The notes beneath the pieces were generated by a model, which saw only the letters and a program-made list of their open reading frames with translations, had not been told where the DNA came from and did not search any database. Both the position numbers and the translations under genes were made by a program. From positions 1 through 64,000 of the forward strand of contig JAAVYN010000034.1 of the NCBI GenBank assembly GCA_022791155.1: 64,000 nucleotides of DNA. The letters are read 5' to 3'. Origin of the DNA: Bacillota bacterium. Lineage in GTDB: Bacteria; Bacillota; Clostridia; Lachnospirales; Anaerotignaceae. Of this stretch, positions 35,801 to 43,648 are shown piece by piece. Each line of letters opens with the position of its first letter. Positions within the stretch are counted from its first letter, which is position 1.

Positions 35801-37548
35801 GGCACAACATCAACAACAAGTGTTGTGGCGGTTGTGGCCTTGACTGTTGGATAGCCGGAGTTGAAATTTGGAATCAAATTGTCAACAGTTTTGAAATCTT
35901 CTGTTTTTTTGCGGCTCACGTCACTGCGCTCGTCAACAAATATGGCTTCGAGTGTATATTCTGTGTCGGCTTTTAAGCCTGAAATTTTGAGCGCCACATC
36001 GGTGTTTGAGCTTTTGACTGCAAGTGTTCCGGATTTTAATATGTCTTTGACATTTTTTGGGCGCATGAGTTCTGAATCCGAGAGGCCGCTGTCCTCTTCA
36101 TAAACCACAGCCCAATAGAGCGTTCCGGGTTTGTTTGTTCTCACATTATATTCAGCGCCTGTTGGCGTGATTTCAACTTCCTCGGGATAGTTTGCCAATA
36201 TACGTGGATATGAGGAAGCCTCCTCGGCGTCTTTGCTTGTCATGTTGCGGCCGTCAACTTTGGCCACATATCCGGGGCGTATTGTTATCTCATCGGGGAG
36301 CATTTCTGTTGTTGTTCCGCCGGAAGTCACTGTGAGGCTTGAAACTTCGCCATTGCCTTCAACAACGCATGGCGCGCCCAATGTGAGGCTGCGGACATAT
36401 GTGTCGTCATCAAGTGTCACAACGCTGTCTATGCCGCTTTCGTCAACAACAAGATTTTCTATGCTTCCGCTTCCCAAAACGAGATAGTTTTCCGGGCCGG
36501 CAACAGTGACTGTGGAATAGTCACCGGAAAGTGTGAGCTCTGTTTCAGGCTCGCCATCAAGTTCTATGTCAAGAAAACCATAGTTATATGAATAGTTTTC
36601 GAAATATGCTCTTGTTTTGACAACAGTTTTTCTGATGAGTGTGCTTCCCAGAGCTTCAACTGAAAGTATTTTGCCAACATCGGCGTCAACGGTGAGGCGG
36701 TTGACAGTGCAGTCAGCAAGCGTCACACAGCAGTCGGCCACATGGCTTTCGCCGCCGCCGCTTATTATAATTTCGCCGGCAACATGCACGTTTTCAAGGT
36801 TGACATGGCCCGCGCCAATGCCGCCTGTTATGTATAAGTCGCCGTTTATGAATGTGTCTCTAAGTGTTATGCCCGATTTGGATATTGTGACATTGCCGTC
36901 AACATCGCCCAGTGAATATGAACCGGGGCTTTGGAGAAGCTCGCCAACAACGTCAGAGAACACTTTTGCGGCCTCGCCGCGTGTTATGCTGTTGAAAGGG
37001 CGGAACGTTCCATCGGTATAGCCTGAAACATAGCCTTTCTGACTGGCGGTGTTTATGGCGCCTTTGCTCCATTCGCTGAATGTGCGGCTGTCGCTGTAGC
37101 CCAAAACCTCGCCATAGTAGTCATCAACCTTGAGGTTGCGGCAAACAAGGCTGACGGCCTGTTCTCTTGTGAGATCGCCGTTTGGATCGGCTGTGTTTTT
37201 GGAGTTTCCAGAAAAATATCCTCTGTCATAGGCTATGATTATGTCATCGGCATACCAGTCGTTTTTTGAGACGTCTTTGAATGGATTTGAAACGTCTTGA
37301 TAGTTGTCATAGCCAAAAGCGCGGTTTGTCATTGAAACAAACTCGGCTCTTGTGATTGGCGTGTCGGGATTGAGGTTGCCGCGCTGGTCGCCTCTCATAA
37401 CTTGATAGTTAACAAGTTTGCGCATGTATGGCTCTGCCCAGTGGCCGGTTATGTCAGCGGCAAGCGCCTCTTTTGTTCCGGTGAACGGAACAGCCTGCCC
37501 AACGGCCAAAAGCACGGCCAAACACGCGGTTAAAAATTTTTTTCGCAT
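32872..37548 (-). CDS. S-layer-type surface protein with three SLH domains
   Basis: A 1558-residue exported protein. Signal peptide MRKKFLTACLAVLLAVGQAV with cleavage near ALAA. Three SLH domains follow (about 31-78, 85-140, 145-200; e.g. ADITGHWAEPYMRKL and GYVSGYTDGTFRPFNSITR), which bind secondary cell-wall polymers. Next is a beta-solenoid-like region of short repeating strands (about 210-430). From about 440 on there are several repeats with the pattern KPETEYDLYxVxxD, i.e. fibronectin-III-like modules, alternating with Big-like domains to the C-terminus. No sortase motif is seen, so attachment is by SLH. ATG 37548 follows AGGAG. The start lies 20 bases after the PilZ gene stop, so both may be one transcript. 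Confidence 0.9.
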   Translation of the reverse strand: MRKKFLTACLAVLLAVGQAVPFTGTKEALAADITGHWAEPYMRKLVNYQVMRGDQRGNLNPDTPITRAEFVSMTNRAFGYDNYQDVSNPFKDVSKNDWYADDIIIAYDRGYFSGNSKNTADPNGDLTREQAVSLVCRNLKVDDYYGEVLGYSDSRTFSEWSKGAINTASQKGYVSGYTDGTFRPFNSITRGEAAKVFSDVVGELLQSPGSYSLGDVDGNVTISKSGITLRDTFINGDLYITGGIGAGHVNLENVHVAGEIIISGGGESHVADCCVTLADCTVNRLTVDADVGKILSVEALGSTLIRKTVVKTRAYFENYSYNYGFLDIELDGEPETELTLSGDYSTVTVAGPENYLVLGSGSIENLVVDESGIDSVVTLDDDTYVRSLTLGAPCVVEGNGEVSSLTVTSGGTTTEMLPDEITIRPGYVAKVDGRNMTSKDAEEASSYPRILANYPEEVEITPTGAEYNVRTNKPGTLYWAVVYEEDSGLSDSELMRPKNVKDILKSGTLAVKSSNTDVALKISGLKADTEYTLEAIFVDERSDVSRKKTEDFKTVDNLIPNFNSGYPTVKATTATTLVVDVVPTKDVTIYWGIFPKASQAPTDRELINDRLDGDVGHGKIKRAKKNEIETFTISGLEEKTEYDLYIVLSDGENVSAVKKLSATTKDVTPPKIIDGFPKSDKIADKAVDVRIKTDEDCTLHWVVVKRGTDYPPPVFPALTPPPLDSEEAKDAVVTGNNVLKSGRLALKADTEGMIKVSGLEPETSYDLYVAARDKSLNTSAVKKLTIKTSDIYPPRLLPLEFSSEINGEPRVESDITIWFNEEVWSRLTNKELEPETLADNIALYDVTEMEEKLMPIDYSKAEIGLDDEGKTFVKFPSAALDLNSGQRYQFEFNAIIDTSNNRMKDRTRGDVFKTVAPLVQLTRTEAPEDMDITFEMDPQAIKTADEVLFDMIFESDTTVQFYLYEKNEDGVFMPKDYMPTITENGATTLHYITDREDKVWDNPDDSGDDTNPDETQSDKVLRYKFEPFNELTKREYGIRFYSINGDTDRDSWGYTVKIGVKCVIGSKTLLSALAGNPKGGYASAIESGVTEVNYPKEFVLTAPFTDVSIPYFLEDITKPEHSLEEDGKYRYPRLEPKVDHNGVATEGSLIGDTLITPVIMTNKKCKFYYIIAPKGVIDPSNPPSALQVMSGALKPVDGVTGSDDIPSGNVETPVTIDGLKPETEYDMYYFLKGVPPEPSEVKYRSFKTLKVAPPVLRLQVVSRDEDSATVKIIADKNSSIDWVMVPQNSVGQWFDVDSEGKYTIKPSQIDTVKTVIRNGEETLGVKPVGFGSTKTTYSSSAREYSATVSVSGLERGIYYVLFAVARANLGGGEANVGGDSDIAFERNITPADVLPPTLVAKTVVTNADAKFGTAYFGRLSLSFNEELYYIPGDGTTLAPLTREVFEEYIECSAQKGTDVVVRGIENTRNFAILSYSTVKTDSGERAIRRIDIEFGNILHNDTIYFPYPICDASGNVAGKLLLTFVDVETRDPENPGYSIGRRDSHWEVRFLAENEEPY

Positions 37549-37568
37549 TTTGCAACTCCTTTCTGAAG

Positions 37569-38174
37569 CTATTTTCGGCCTCTTTTTTGTGAGATCATTT
37601 GATAAACCTTTTTTCTTATCAGTTCTTCTTCCCACATGCAGAGGTTTGTAAAGCTGCATCCATAAATAAATTTATTGCCCTCTTCGCTGAAAATTCTTCT
37701 GACAATGTTGAAATCCACAATGATTGGGTTTTCGGCAACATCGAGTATTATTTCATATTTGTTGTCAACGTCAAGAGCGGCGCCACACACAAAAGAGAAG
37801 CCGCCAGCGCTTATGTCTTTCAGCCTCACATTGCGGCGGAAAAGCCTGTCGTTTTCGCTGTAGAGTATGTTAAGACGCATGTCAGTTCCAACTTTTATAT
37901 CTTTATAAAGCTGTCGGGCGTTGTTTTGAAGGTTTGAGGCATATATGACGCCGCCAATCCAATCAAATCTGTCCACAACAGCGCTGTAATATTCATAGTA
38001 GCTTCCGTTGATGATGAAATTGATTTTTTGGCCTTTTTCAAAGTTCACGCTGCTGCCGCCGGATGAATTTTTTTCTATCTCTATTTCGGCTGTGCCGCGT
38101 TTGTCATCAACTTTTGAAAAGCCACAAAGAAGATATTGTCTGTTTTCGTTTAGAACAACTGTTTTGTATTCCAT
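37569..38174 (-). CDS. PilZ-domain protein (YcgR-like, probable cyclic-di-GMP receptor)
   Basis: A 201-residue protein with two beta-barrel parts: an N-terminal YcgR-like region (about 1-90) and a PilZ domain (about 95-190). The PilZ ligand motifs are RxxxR (RRNVR, in LFRRNVRLKDISAGGFSF) and the D/N-x-S-x-x-G (DISAGG) element, both intact, so cyclic di-GMP binding is expected. YcgR homologues brake the flagellar motor when cyclic di-GMP is high. Its position just after flagellar FlhB/FliK-like genes supports a motility role. Start ATG 38174 after GGGGG. Confidence 0.85.
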   Translation of the reverse strand: MEYKTVVLNENRQYLLCGFSKVDDKRGTAEIEIEKNSSGGSSVNFEKGQKINFIINGSYYEYYSAVVDRFDWIGGVIYASNLQNNARQLYKDIKVGTDMRLNILYSENDRLFRRNVRLKDISAGGFSFVCGAALDVDNKYEIILDVAENPIIVDFNIVRRIFSEEGNKFIYGCSFTNLCMWEEELIRKKVYQMISQKRGRK

Positions 38175-38188
38175 TTTTATCCCCCAAA

Positions 38189-38524
38189 TTAAGTTTGCTG
38201 TGTGTTAGCTTCCGGACTGTTTCCGGCTTTTTCAATGACAATTCCCCCTCCTTTTTCTTTGACAGTGAAGTTGAGAAAATAGACGTATATATCAACAATC
38301 ATTTTGTATAATTCTTCTGGAATTTCCTGCCCAAGCTCAAGGCGGGAAAGAAGTGTTGCCAGTGAGTTGTCCTCAAACACAGGAACGTTGTGTTCCAGCG
38401 CTGTTTCAACTATTTTTTCGGCCATATGCCCCATCCCTGTGGCAACAACAATTGGGGCAAGCTCGCTCCCGTCATATTTGAGCGCCACGGCACGGTTTTG
38501 AGGGTTAACATTATATTTTGACAT
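38189..38524 (-). CDS. FlhB C-terminal-domain paralogue (YlqH/FlhX-like)
   Basis: A 111-residue protein equal to the cytoplasmic domain of FlhB without membrane part. AVALKYDGSELAPIVVATG and the VPVFEDNSLATLLSRLELGQEIP segment match FlhB. The NPTH cleavage motif is absent, consistent with a stand-alone domain already corresponding to the cleaved fragment. In Bacillus the homologue YlqH is co-encoded with YlqG; here too it overlaps the YlqG-like gene by 14 bases. It may compete with or replace the FlhB C-domain in export switching. Confidence 0.88.
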   Translation of the reverse strand: MSKYNVNPQNRAVALKYDGSELAPIVVATGMGHMAEKIVETALEHNVPVFEDNSLATLLSRLELGQEIPEELYKMIVDIYVYFLNFTVKEKGGGIVIEKAGNSPEANTQQT

Positions 38525-39911
38525 TTACACCATTTTTCCTTTCGTTAAGTTTGCGGAAAACTTCTGTCAGTGTTTTTGGCCTGACAGATTTTCCGGCGAA
38601 AATGCTTGCGGCAGAAAATCCGTTTTTCTCGGCAATTTCGGCAATGTCTTTTTTGATTGTTTTTTCCATTGCTGTCATTGAGTCTGGATAAAAAATCTGT
38701 ATATCGACTTTATCCTTACGTTGTGATATTATTAGATCGAAAAAGCCAAGGTCTTTAATATCAAACTTGATCAAAAGCTTGCTTCCGTGTTCAGACTGCT
38801 CATAGCCGCCGCTCCCTTCGTCATTGTTGTCGGGATCAACCCATATTTCTGAAAACATGACGTGGCCAAAGACGTCGGCGGGGATTATGAAATGCTGAAG
38901 CGGCATGTAAACACTTTGGTTGACGAGCATGGAATTCATCACATTTTGGAGCACTGTTTTTGTTTCAAACCCGGCTTCACCGGACAATCCTTTTTTGATG
39001 ATTGAAACAAATGTGTCTGAAAATGTGTTGTCGCCTCCGTTTTCGTTCAAAAGCCTTATGAGCACATCGTCGCCCACATCACTGAAAACAGAATTGAAAT
39101 CCTTGAAGCTCATCAGCTTTGTGAAGCTTTGTATAAGTTTATCATAGCTCCCATTTTCGTATTTTGCAACATTAAGAGTGAGCATTGTTATCAAATCCCG
39201 AACTTTTCCAAAATCGTTTGTCTGTTTGACATAGTTTGAAAGGAAGGGAACAATCTCTTTTTTGAGGATTTGTGTGTTTTCAGGGTTTTCACCCAAAAGG
39301 TTTGGGCGCGGCTGAAGCTTTGATGAAAGCTCTGTCAGTTTTTCATGGTGGTTGCTTGTCATGTAGCGCGTCATGTTTTTGAGTATTGAGGTGATGTTTT
39401 TGAGCGTTGTTTCACTTGAAGATGTGTCATTATATGTTTTGACAAAGTTTAATATTTCCCTTTGAAGCTCGGGAGAAGATGTTTTGACCAAAACTTCTTT
39501 CATGGCGCTGAAAAACTCGCCGCTGAATTTTTCGCTTCCGGCGGCTTGTTCCTTCACAAATGACAGCAGTGTTTCAGGTGTCATGTTCATCATTTCCATG
39601 AACTTTGATATTTCCGCCGCAAAATTTTTGCCTATTCCTGATGAAACTTCTGTTCCCATCTGGAAAAATATCTGGCTGAAAACTTCAACAACATTTGGCG
39701 TGTTTTTGAGCTGCAAAACAAAGTTTTCGAAGTTGGATTCATAGTTGAGGCCAAGGTTTTGTTCGTTTGTTGCCGCCTGTCCGTCGGGGCGTGTGACTTT
39801 TGTTGGGTCTGCTATGTTTTGTATTACGGGATCGTTTATATTAACGGGGTTTGGCCTTTGGGCATTTTCAAAAACAGTGTTTGGCGTTGTGACTTTTAAA
39901 ATGTCTGACAT
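38511..39911 (-). CDS. YlqG-like / FliK-related protein
   Basis: A 466-residue hydrophilic protein with no membrane segment. Its N-half is helical and low in complexity; the C-third (about 330-440) has VYMPLQHFIIPADVFG, SKLLIKFDIKDLGFFDLIIS and KVDIQIFYPDS, a beta-alpha pattern like the FliK C-domain. The gene pairs with an FlhB C-domain paralogue just as FliK pairs with FlhB, and it matches the ylqG-ylqH arrangement of Bacillus. A role in flagellar export control is inferred. Start ATG 39911 after AAGGTGA; it is divergent from cheA. Confidence 0.7.
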   Translation of the reverse strand: MSDILKVTTPNTVFENAQRPNPVNINDPVIQNIADPTKVTRPDGQAATNEQNLGLNYESNFENFVLQLKNTPNVVEVFSQIFFQMGTEVSSGIGKNFAAEISKFMEMMNMTPETLLSFVKEQAAGSEKFSGEFFSAMKEVLVKTSSPELQREILNFVKTYNDTSSSETTLKNITSILKNMTRYMTSNHHEKLTELSSKLQPRPNLLGENPENTQILKKEIVPFLSNYVKQTNDFGKVRDLITMLTLNVAKYENGSYDKLIQSFTKLMSFKDFNSVFSDVGDDVLIRLLNENGGDNTFSDTFVSIIKKGLSGEAGFETKTVLQNVMNSMLVNQSVYMPLQHFIIPADVFGHVMFSEIWVDPDNNDEGSGGYEQSEHGSKLLIKFDIKDLGFFDLIISQRKDKVDIQIFYPDSMTAMEKTIKKDIAEIAEKNGFSAASIFAGKSVRPKTLTEVFRKLNERKNGVNVKI

Positions 39912-39940
39912 AAATTCACCTTCTAGTTTGCGATAAACTA

Positions 39941-39967
39941 TTAATATTTTTGTTTTTTTGACGATAT
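39941..39967 (+). promoter_or_regulatory. Candidate sigma-28 promoter of cheA
   Basis: TTAA (39941-39944), 15 bases, then GACGATAT (39960-39967). The motility sigma consensus is TAAA-N15-GCCGATAT, so the match is three of four and seven of eight with correct spacing. It lies 60 bases before the cheA ATG in the divergent cheA/YlqG-like gap (39912-40027). Confidence 0.55.
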
Positions 39968-40027
39968 AAGATAGTGAAGAAAATTTTTTTATGACCTACT
40001 ATAATTACTAAGGTGGTGTATACTATT

Positions 40028-42139
40028 ATGGACAACGGTATGGATAACATGCTTGATATGTATTTATTTGAAACAAACACCCTCCTGGAACAGCTTGACG
40101 GAATACTCCTCAACGCCGAAAAATCTAAACACTTCACAGTTGACGACGTTAACGAGATTTTCCGCACGATGCACACTATAAAGGGCTCTTCGGCCATGAT
40201 GGAGTTCACGTCTTTGATGAAAATTGCCCATAAAATTGAGGATCTTTTTTTCCTCATAAGAGACAATGGCGTCGACAAGTTTGATGAGGTTTGCAGTGAA
40301 GAAGAACATCACGAGCTTTTTGATCTCATATTCAACAGTATCGACTTTATACGTTCCGAAATTGAAAAAATCGAAAATAACGAAACTCTTACTGATAATA
40401 TCGACATTCACTTAGAAAAAATTAATAATTTTGTTAATAAAATTAAGGTACATTTTTCCGGGGAAGATGAAGAGACAAACACAGCGGCTGTCTCTGGCGA
40501 ACAGGCAGTTGGCGAGGAAAGCCATTCGGAAGAAAACCTTCCAGACAATTCGCCATATTTTTTGAGGGTGTTTTTTGACGAAGGCTGCGGCATGGAGCAC
40601 CTGAGGGCGTTCATGCTGATCACAGCACTCAGCGACGTTATAAATGGATTTACATATTATCCTGAAAGCGTTGAGTCAAACCCACAATCTGCACAGGAAA
40701 TTATAGATCACGGATTTTATATTGGACTTAAAGACAAAGAAATGGCCGACAAGGCTGTGTGTTCAATCAAAAGCCAAAGCAACATACAAACATATGAGGT
40801 TATAGAAAACAGCGCCGCAAAAGTTGAAAAACCGGCTCCTTCTGAAACAAAAACAGAAACAAAGGCTCCTTCCGAAAAACCAAAAGCAGCCGAAAGCGCC
40901 CCGGCTCCGGCGGCCAAAAAATCAACCTCGGCCCAGCCGACAGCTCAGGCAAAACAGAGCCTCATAAGCGTGAACCTCACAAAACTTGACAAACTTATGG
41001 CGATTGTTGGCGAAATTGTTATAACCGAAGCCATGGTCACCTCATGCCCTGATCTTGCCAATCTCAAACTTGACAACTTCACAAAATCTGCCCGTCAGCT
41101 GCGCAAACTCACTGACGAGCTTCAGGACATAGCCATGTCAATAAGAATGGTGCCCATATCAGGCGTGTTCCAAAAAATGAACCGCATTGTTCGTGACATG
41201 AACCAAAAACTGAACAAAAACGTGGAGCTTGTGCTCATAGGCGAGGACACTGAAGTTGACAAAACAATTGTTGACGGCATAGGCGATCCAATCATGCATA
41301 TTGTCCGCAACTCAATGGATCACGGCATTGAAGAAACAATTGCGGAAAGAGAGGCGGCAGGCAAGCCGGCCAAAGGCACAATCATACTCAAAGCTGAACA
41401 CACAGGAAGCGAGGTTATAGTTTCTGTTGAAGACGACGGACAGGGCGTTAACCCTGATTCTATACTTGCGAAGGCTCAGAGAAACGGGCTTCTCACAAAG
41501 CCTGAAAGTGAATATAGCCAAAGAGAAATTCTCAATTTGCTCATGATGCCGGGCTTTTCCACAAACGAACAAGTCACGGAATTTTCGGGCCGTGGCGTTG
41601 GCATGGACGTTGTGAAGAAAAACGTTGAAAATGTGGGCGGAATTGTCACAATCACAAGCACAATTGGCAAGGGAATGTGCACAACGCTCAAAATTCCTCT
41701 CACAATGGCCATTGTTGACGGCATGGAAATATCTGTGGGCAAGTCTGTCTTCACAATACCAATCAACAACATTTGCCAGTCGATAAAAGCCACATCAGAC
41801 CAGATTATACACAATGTGGACAACAGCGAAGTTATAAAGATAATGGATGAATTTTATCCTCTTTTCAGACTTCATGAAATTTATAACCTTGAAACTGACA
41901 TAACAAACATTGAAGACGGCATAATTATATGGGTTGAGGCAGGAGACAAATCATATTGCCTGTTTGTTGATGAGCTTCTTGGCGAACAACAGGTTGTTGT
42001 TAAACCAATACCGGCCTATCTGAACAGCTTCGACATTAAAAATTCCGGAATAGCAGGCTGCACAATTCTTGGCGACGGCAACATAAGCATCATTCTTGAT
42101 GTGGCCAATCTCTATGCAAAGGCTCACAGTTTTGCATGA
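40028..42139 (+). CDS. Chemotaxis histidine kinase CheA
   Basis: The 703-residue kinase has an HPt domain (about 1-110) with phospho-accepting H49 (RTMHTIKGSSAMM), a CheY-binding P2-like domain (about 175-265), an Ala/Pro/Lys-rich linker, the dimerisation helices (about 315-380), the ATP-binding domain (about 385-560; N-box HIVRNSMDHGIE, G-boxes DDGQGV and GRGVGMDV) and a CheW-like domain (about 565-703). It takes signals from receptors via CheW/CheV and phosphorylates CheY and CheB. ATG 40028 is preferred; upstream GTGs at 40013/40016 overlap the ribosome binding site. Confidence 0.96.
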   Translation: MDNGMDNMLDMYLFETNTLLEQLDGILLNAEKSKHFTVDDVNEIFRTMHTIKGSSAMMEFTSLMKIAHKIEDLFFLIRDNGVDKFDEVCSEEEHHELFDLIFNSIDFIRSEIEKIENNETLTDNIDIHLEKINNFVNKIKVHFSGEDEETNTAAVSGEQAVGEESHSEENLPDNSPYFLRVFFDEGCGMEHLRAFMLITALSDVINGFTYYPESVESNPQSAQEIIDHGFYIGLKDKEMADKAVCSIKSQSNIQTYEVIENSAAKVEKPAPSETKTETKAPSEKPKAAESAPAPAAKKSTSAQPTAQAKQSLISVNLTKLDKLMAIVGEIVITEAMVTSCPDLANLKLDNFTKSARQLRKLTDELQDIAMSIRMVPISGVFQKMNRIVRDMNQKLNKNVELVLIGEDTEVDKTIVDGIGDPIMHIVRNSMDHGIEETIAEREAAGKPAKGTIILKAEHTGSEVIVSVEDDGQGVNPDSILAKAQRNGLLTKPESEYSQREILNLLMMPGFSTNEQVTEFSGRGVGMDVVKKNVENVGGIVTITSTIGKGMCTTLKIPLTMAIVDGMEISVGKSVFTIPINNICQSIKATSDQIIHNVDNSEVIKIMDEFYPLFRLHEIYNLETDITNIEDGIIIWVEAGDKSYCLFVDELLGEQQVVVKPIPAYLNSFDIKNSGIAGCTILGDGNISIILDVANLYAKAHSFA

Positions 42140-42157
42140 AAAGCAACACATTTTTGA

Positions 42158-42192
42158 CACCACGGCAACAAACTGACTTTTTTGCCGCGGTG
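42158..42192 (+). other. Intercistronic hairpin between cheA and cheW
   Basis: An 11-bp stem with one mismatch (42158-42168 with 42182-42192) closes a 13-base loop. There is no T-run after it; cheW starts 44 bases later. It probably affects RNA stability or relative expression of cheA and cheW. Confidence 0.5.
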
Positions 42193-42235
42193 AGCAAACC
42201 GGAAAACACTTCATTTGATTTGGGAGGTAATATAT

Positions 42236-42727
42236 ATGTCTGAACAAAACAGCAACGTGAATGCTTCTGATTATGACCAGGAAATTTCAGCTATGAATGC
42301 TGCAGTTGAAAACACAAAAAAGTTTCTGACGTTTATGTCAGACGGACTTATATTTGGCATTGACGCATCATATGTAATAGAAATTATAATAAACCACAAT
42401 ATAACCTTTTTGCCAATAGTGCCATACTATATAAAAGGAATTATAAACCTCAGAGGGCAAATTGTGCCGATTGTTGACATACGTCTCAGAATGGGAAGGC
42501 CGCCAATGGAAGATGAAAAAGCGGCTTCATGCATAATCATAATTGAGATCGACTCTGTCACATTTGGAATTTATGTGGATGCCGTGCGTCAAATGATTGA
42601 TCTTGACACAAGAAAAATATCACCGCCTACAGTGAACAACTGTGAAGAACTTGTCAACGGAATTGTGACACTGGCTGACGGCCAGACAATGCTTGTTCTT
42701 GACAACGAAGCGCTTGCCCGGGCATGA
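42236..42727 (+). CDS. Chemotaxis coupling protein CheW
   Basis: CheW links receptors and CheA. The 163-residue product is a single CheW domain with KFLTFMSDGLIFGIDASYV at about 30-48 and YIKGIINLRGQIVPIVDIR at about 65-85, then VNGIVTLADGQTMLVLD near the end. A 28-residue acidic N-terminal extension precedes the domain. ATG 42236 follows GGGAGGT. Confidence 0.95.
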   Translation: MSEQNSNVNASDYDQEISAMNAAVENTKKFLTFMSDGLIFGIDASYVIEIIINHNITFLPIVPYYIKGIINLRGQIVPIVDIRLRMGRPPMEDEKAASCIIIIEIDSVTFGIYVDAVRQMIDLDTRKISPPTVNNCEELVNGIVTLADGQTMLVLDNEALARA

Positions 42728-42796
42728 ACAAACGGGCTTAAGGCGCATTGCGCCGTTTGAAACTGACAAAAGTTTATATATTTGGGAGGCCCCTTT

Positions 42797-43621
42797 ATGC
42801 TGAAAATAGAAGAAAAAGACTTTTTAACACTTTCTAAATTTGTTCACGCTAATTTTGGCATTGATCTGTCAAAGAAAAAACAGCTCATAGAAAGCCGGCT
42901 TACAAGCACGATAAACGGCATGGGAATGGAAGGGTTTTCTCAATATGTCAAATACATAACCACAACCACAAACAAAACCGATATTGAAAAAATGCTCAAC
43001 AAGCTCACCACAAACTATACATATTTCATGCGGGAAAAGGAACACTTCGACTATTTCAGCAAAACGATACTTCCTTATCTTGTGTCAACCAAAAAAAACA
43101 AAGTTTTGAGCATTTGGAGCGCCGGTTGTTCTTCAGGAGAAGAGCCATATACACTTTCAATATTGATTAAAGATTTTTTGGGAAGCAGCGGCTCCGCGTG
43201 GGACACACGTGTTTTGGCAACGGACATATCACAAAATGTGCTTTCAACAGCAATGAAAGGTGAATATCCTTTGGAATCCATCAAAAATGTGCCGCCAAAC
43301 TGGAAAAATCAATATTTCAAAACCATTCCCGGAACATCAAAAGTTGCTGTTGCCCCGGCAATTAAGAACAACGTTATTTTCAGAACGTTTAACCTCATGG
43401 ATCCTATACGCTTTAAGATACCGTTTGATGTTATATTTTGCCGCAATGTTATGATATATTTTGATCAGCCAACGAAAGATGCTTTGGTGGAAAGGTTTTA
43501 TAACGCGACAAACCCGGGCGGCTATCTGCTGATAGGCCATTCCGAAAGCATCAACCGCGGAGCGTCAAAATATCAATATCTAATGCCGGCAACATACCGC
43601 AAGCCGTTAAACCAAAAATGA
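42797..43621 (+). CDS. Chemoreceptor glutamate methyltransferase CheR
   Basis: The 274-residue enzyme methylates receptor glutamates with AdoMet. An all-helical N-terminal domain (about 1-75, FGIDLSKKKQLIESRL) precedes the methyltransferase domain with motif I WSAGCSSGEEPYTLSI (about 105-120), LATDISQNVL and the catalytic-region FDVIFCRNVMIYFD near residue 220. ATG 42797 follows GGGAGG. The CHAT gene starts 27 bases after its stop. Confidence 0.95.
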   Translation: MLKIEEKDFLTLSKFVHANFGIDLSKKKQLIESRLTSTINGMGMEGFSQYVKYITTTTNKTDIEKMLNKLTTNYTYFMREKEHFDYFSKTILPYLVSTKKNKVLSIWSAGCSSGEEPYTLSILIKDFLGSSGSAWDTRVLATDISQNVLSTAMKGEYPLESIKNVPPNWKNQYFKTIPGTSKVAVAPAIKNNVIFRTFNLMDPIRFKIPFDVIFCRNVMIYFDQPTKDALVERFYNATNPGGYLLIGHSESINRGASKYQYLMPATYRKPLNQK

Positions 43622-43648
43622 AAATGTATTAAGGAAAGGAAGGCTTTT

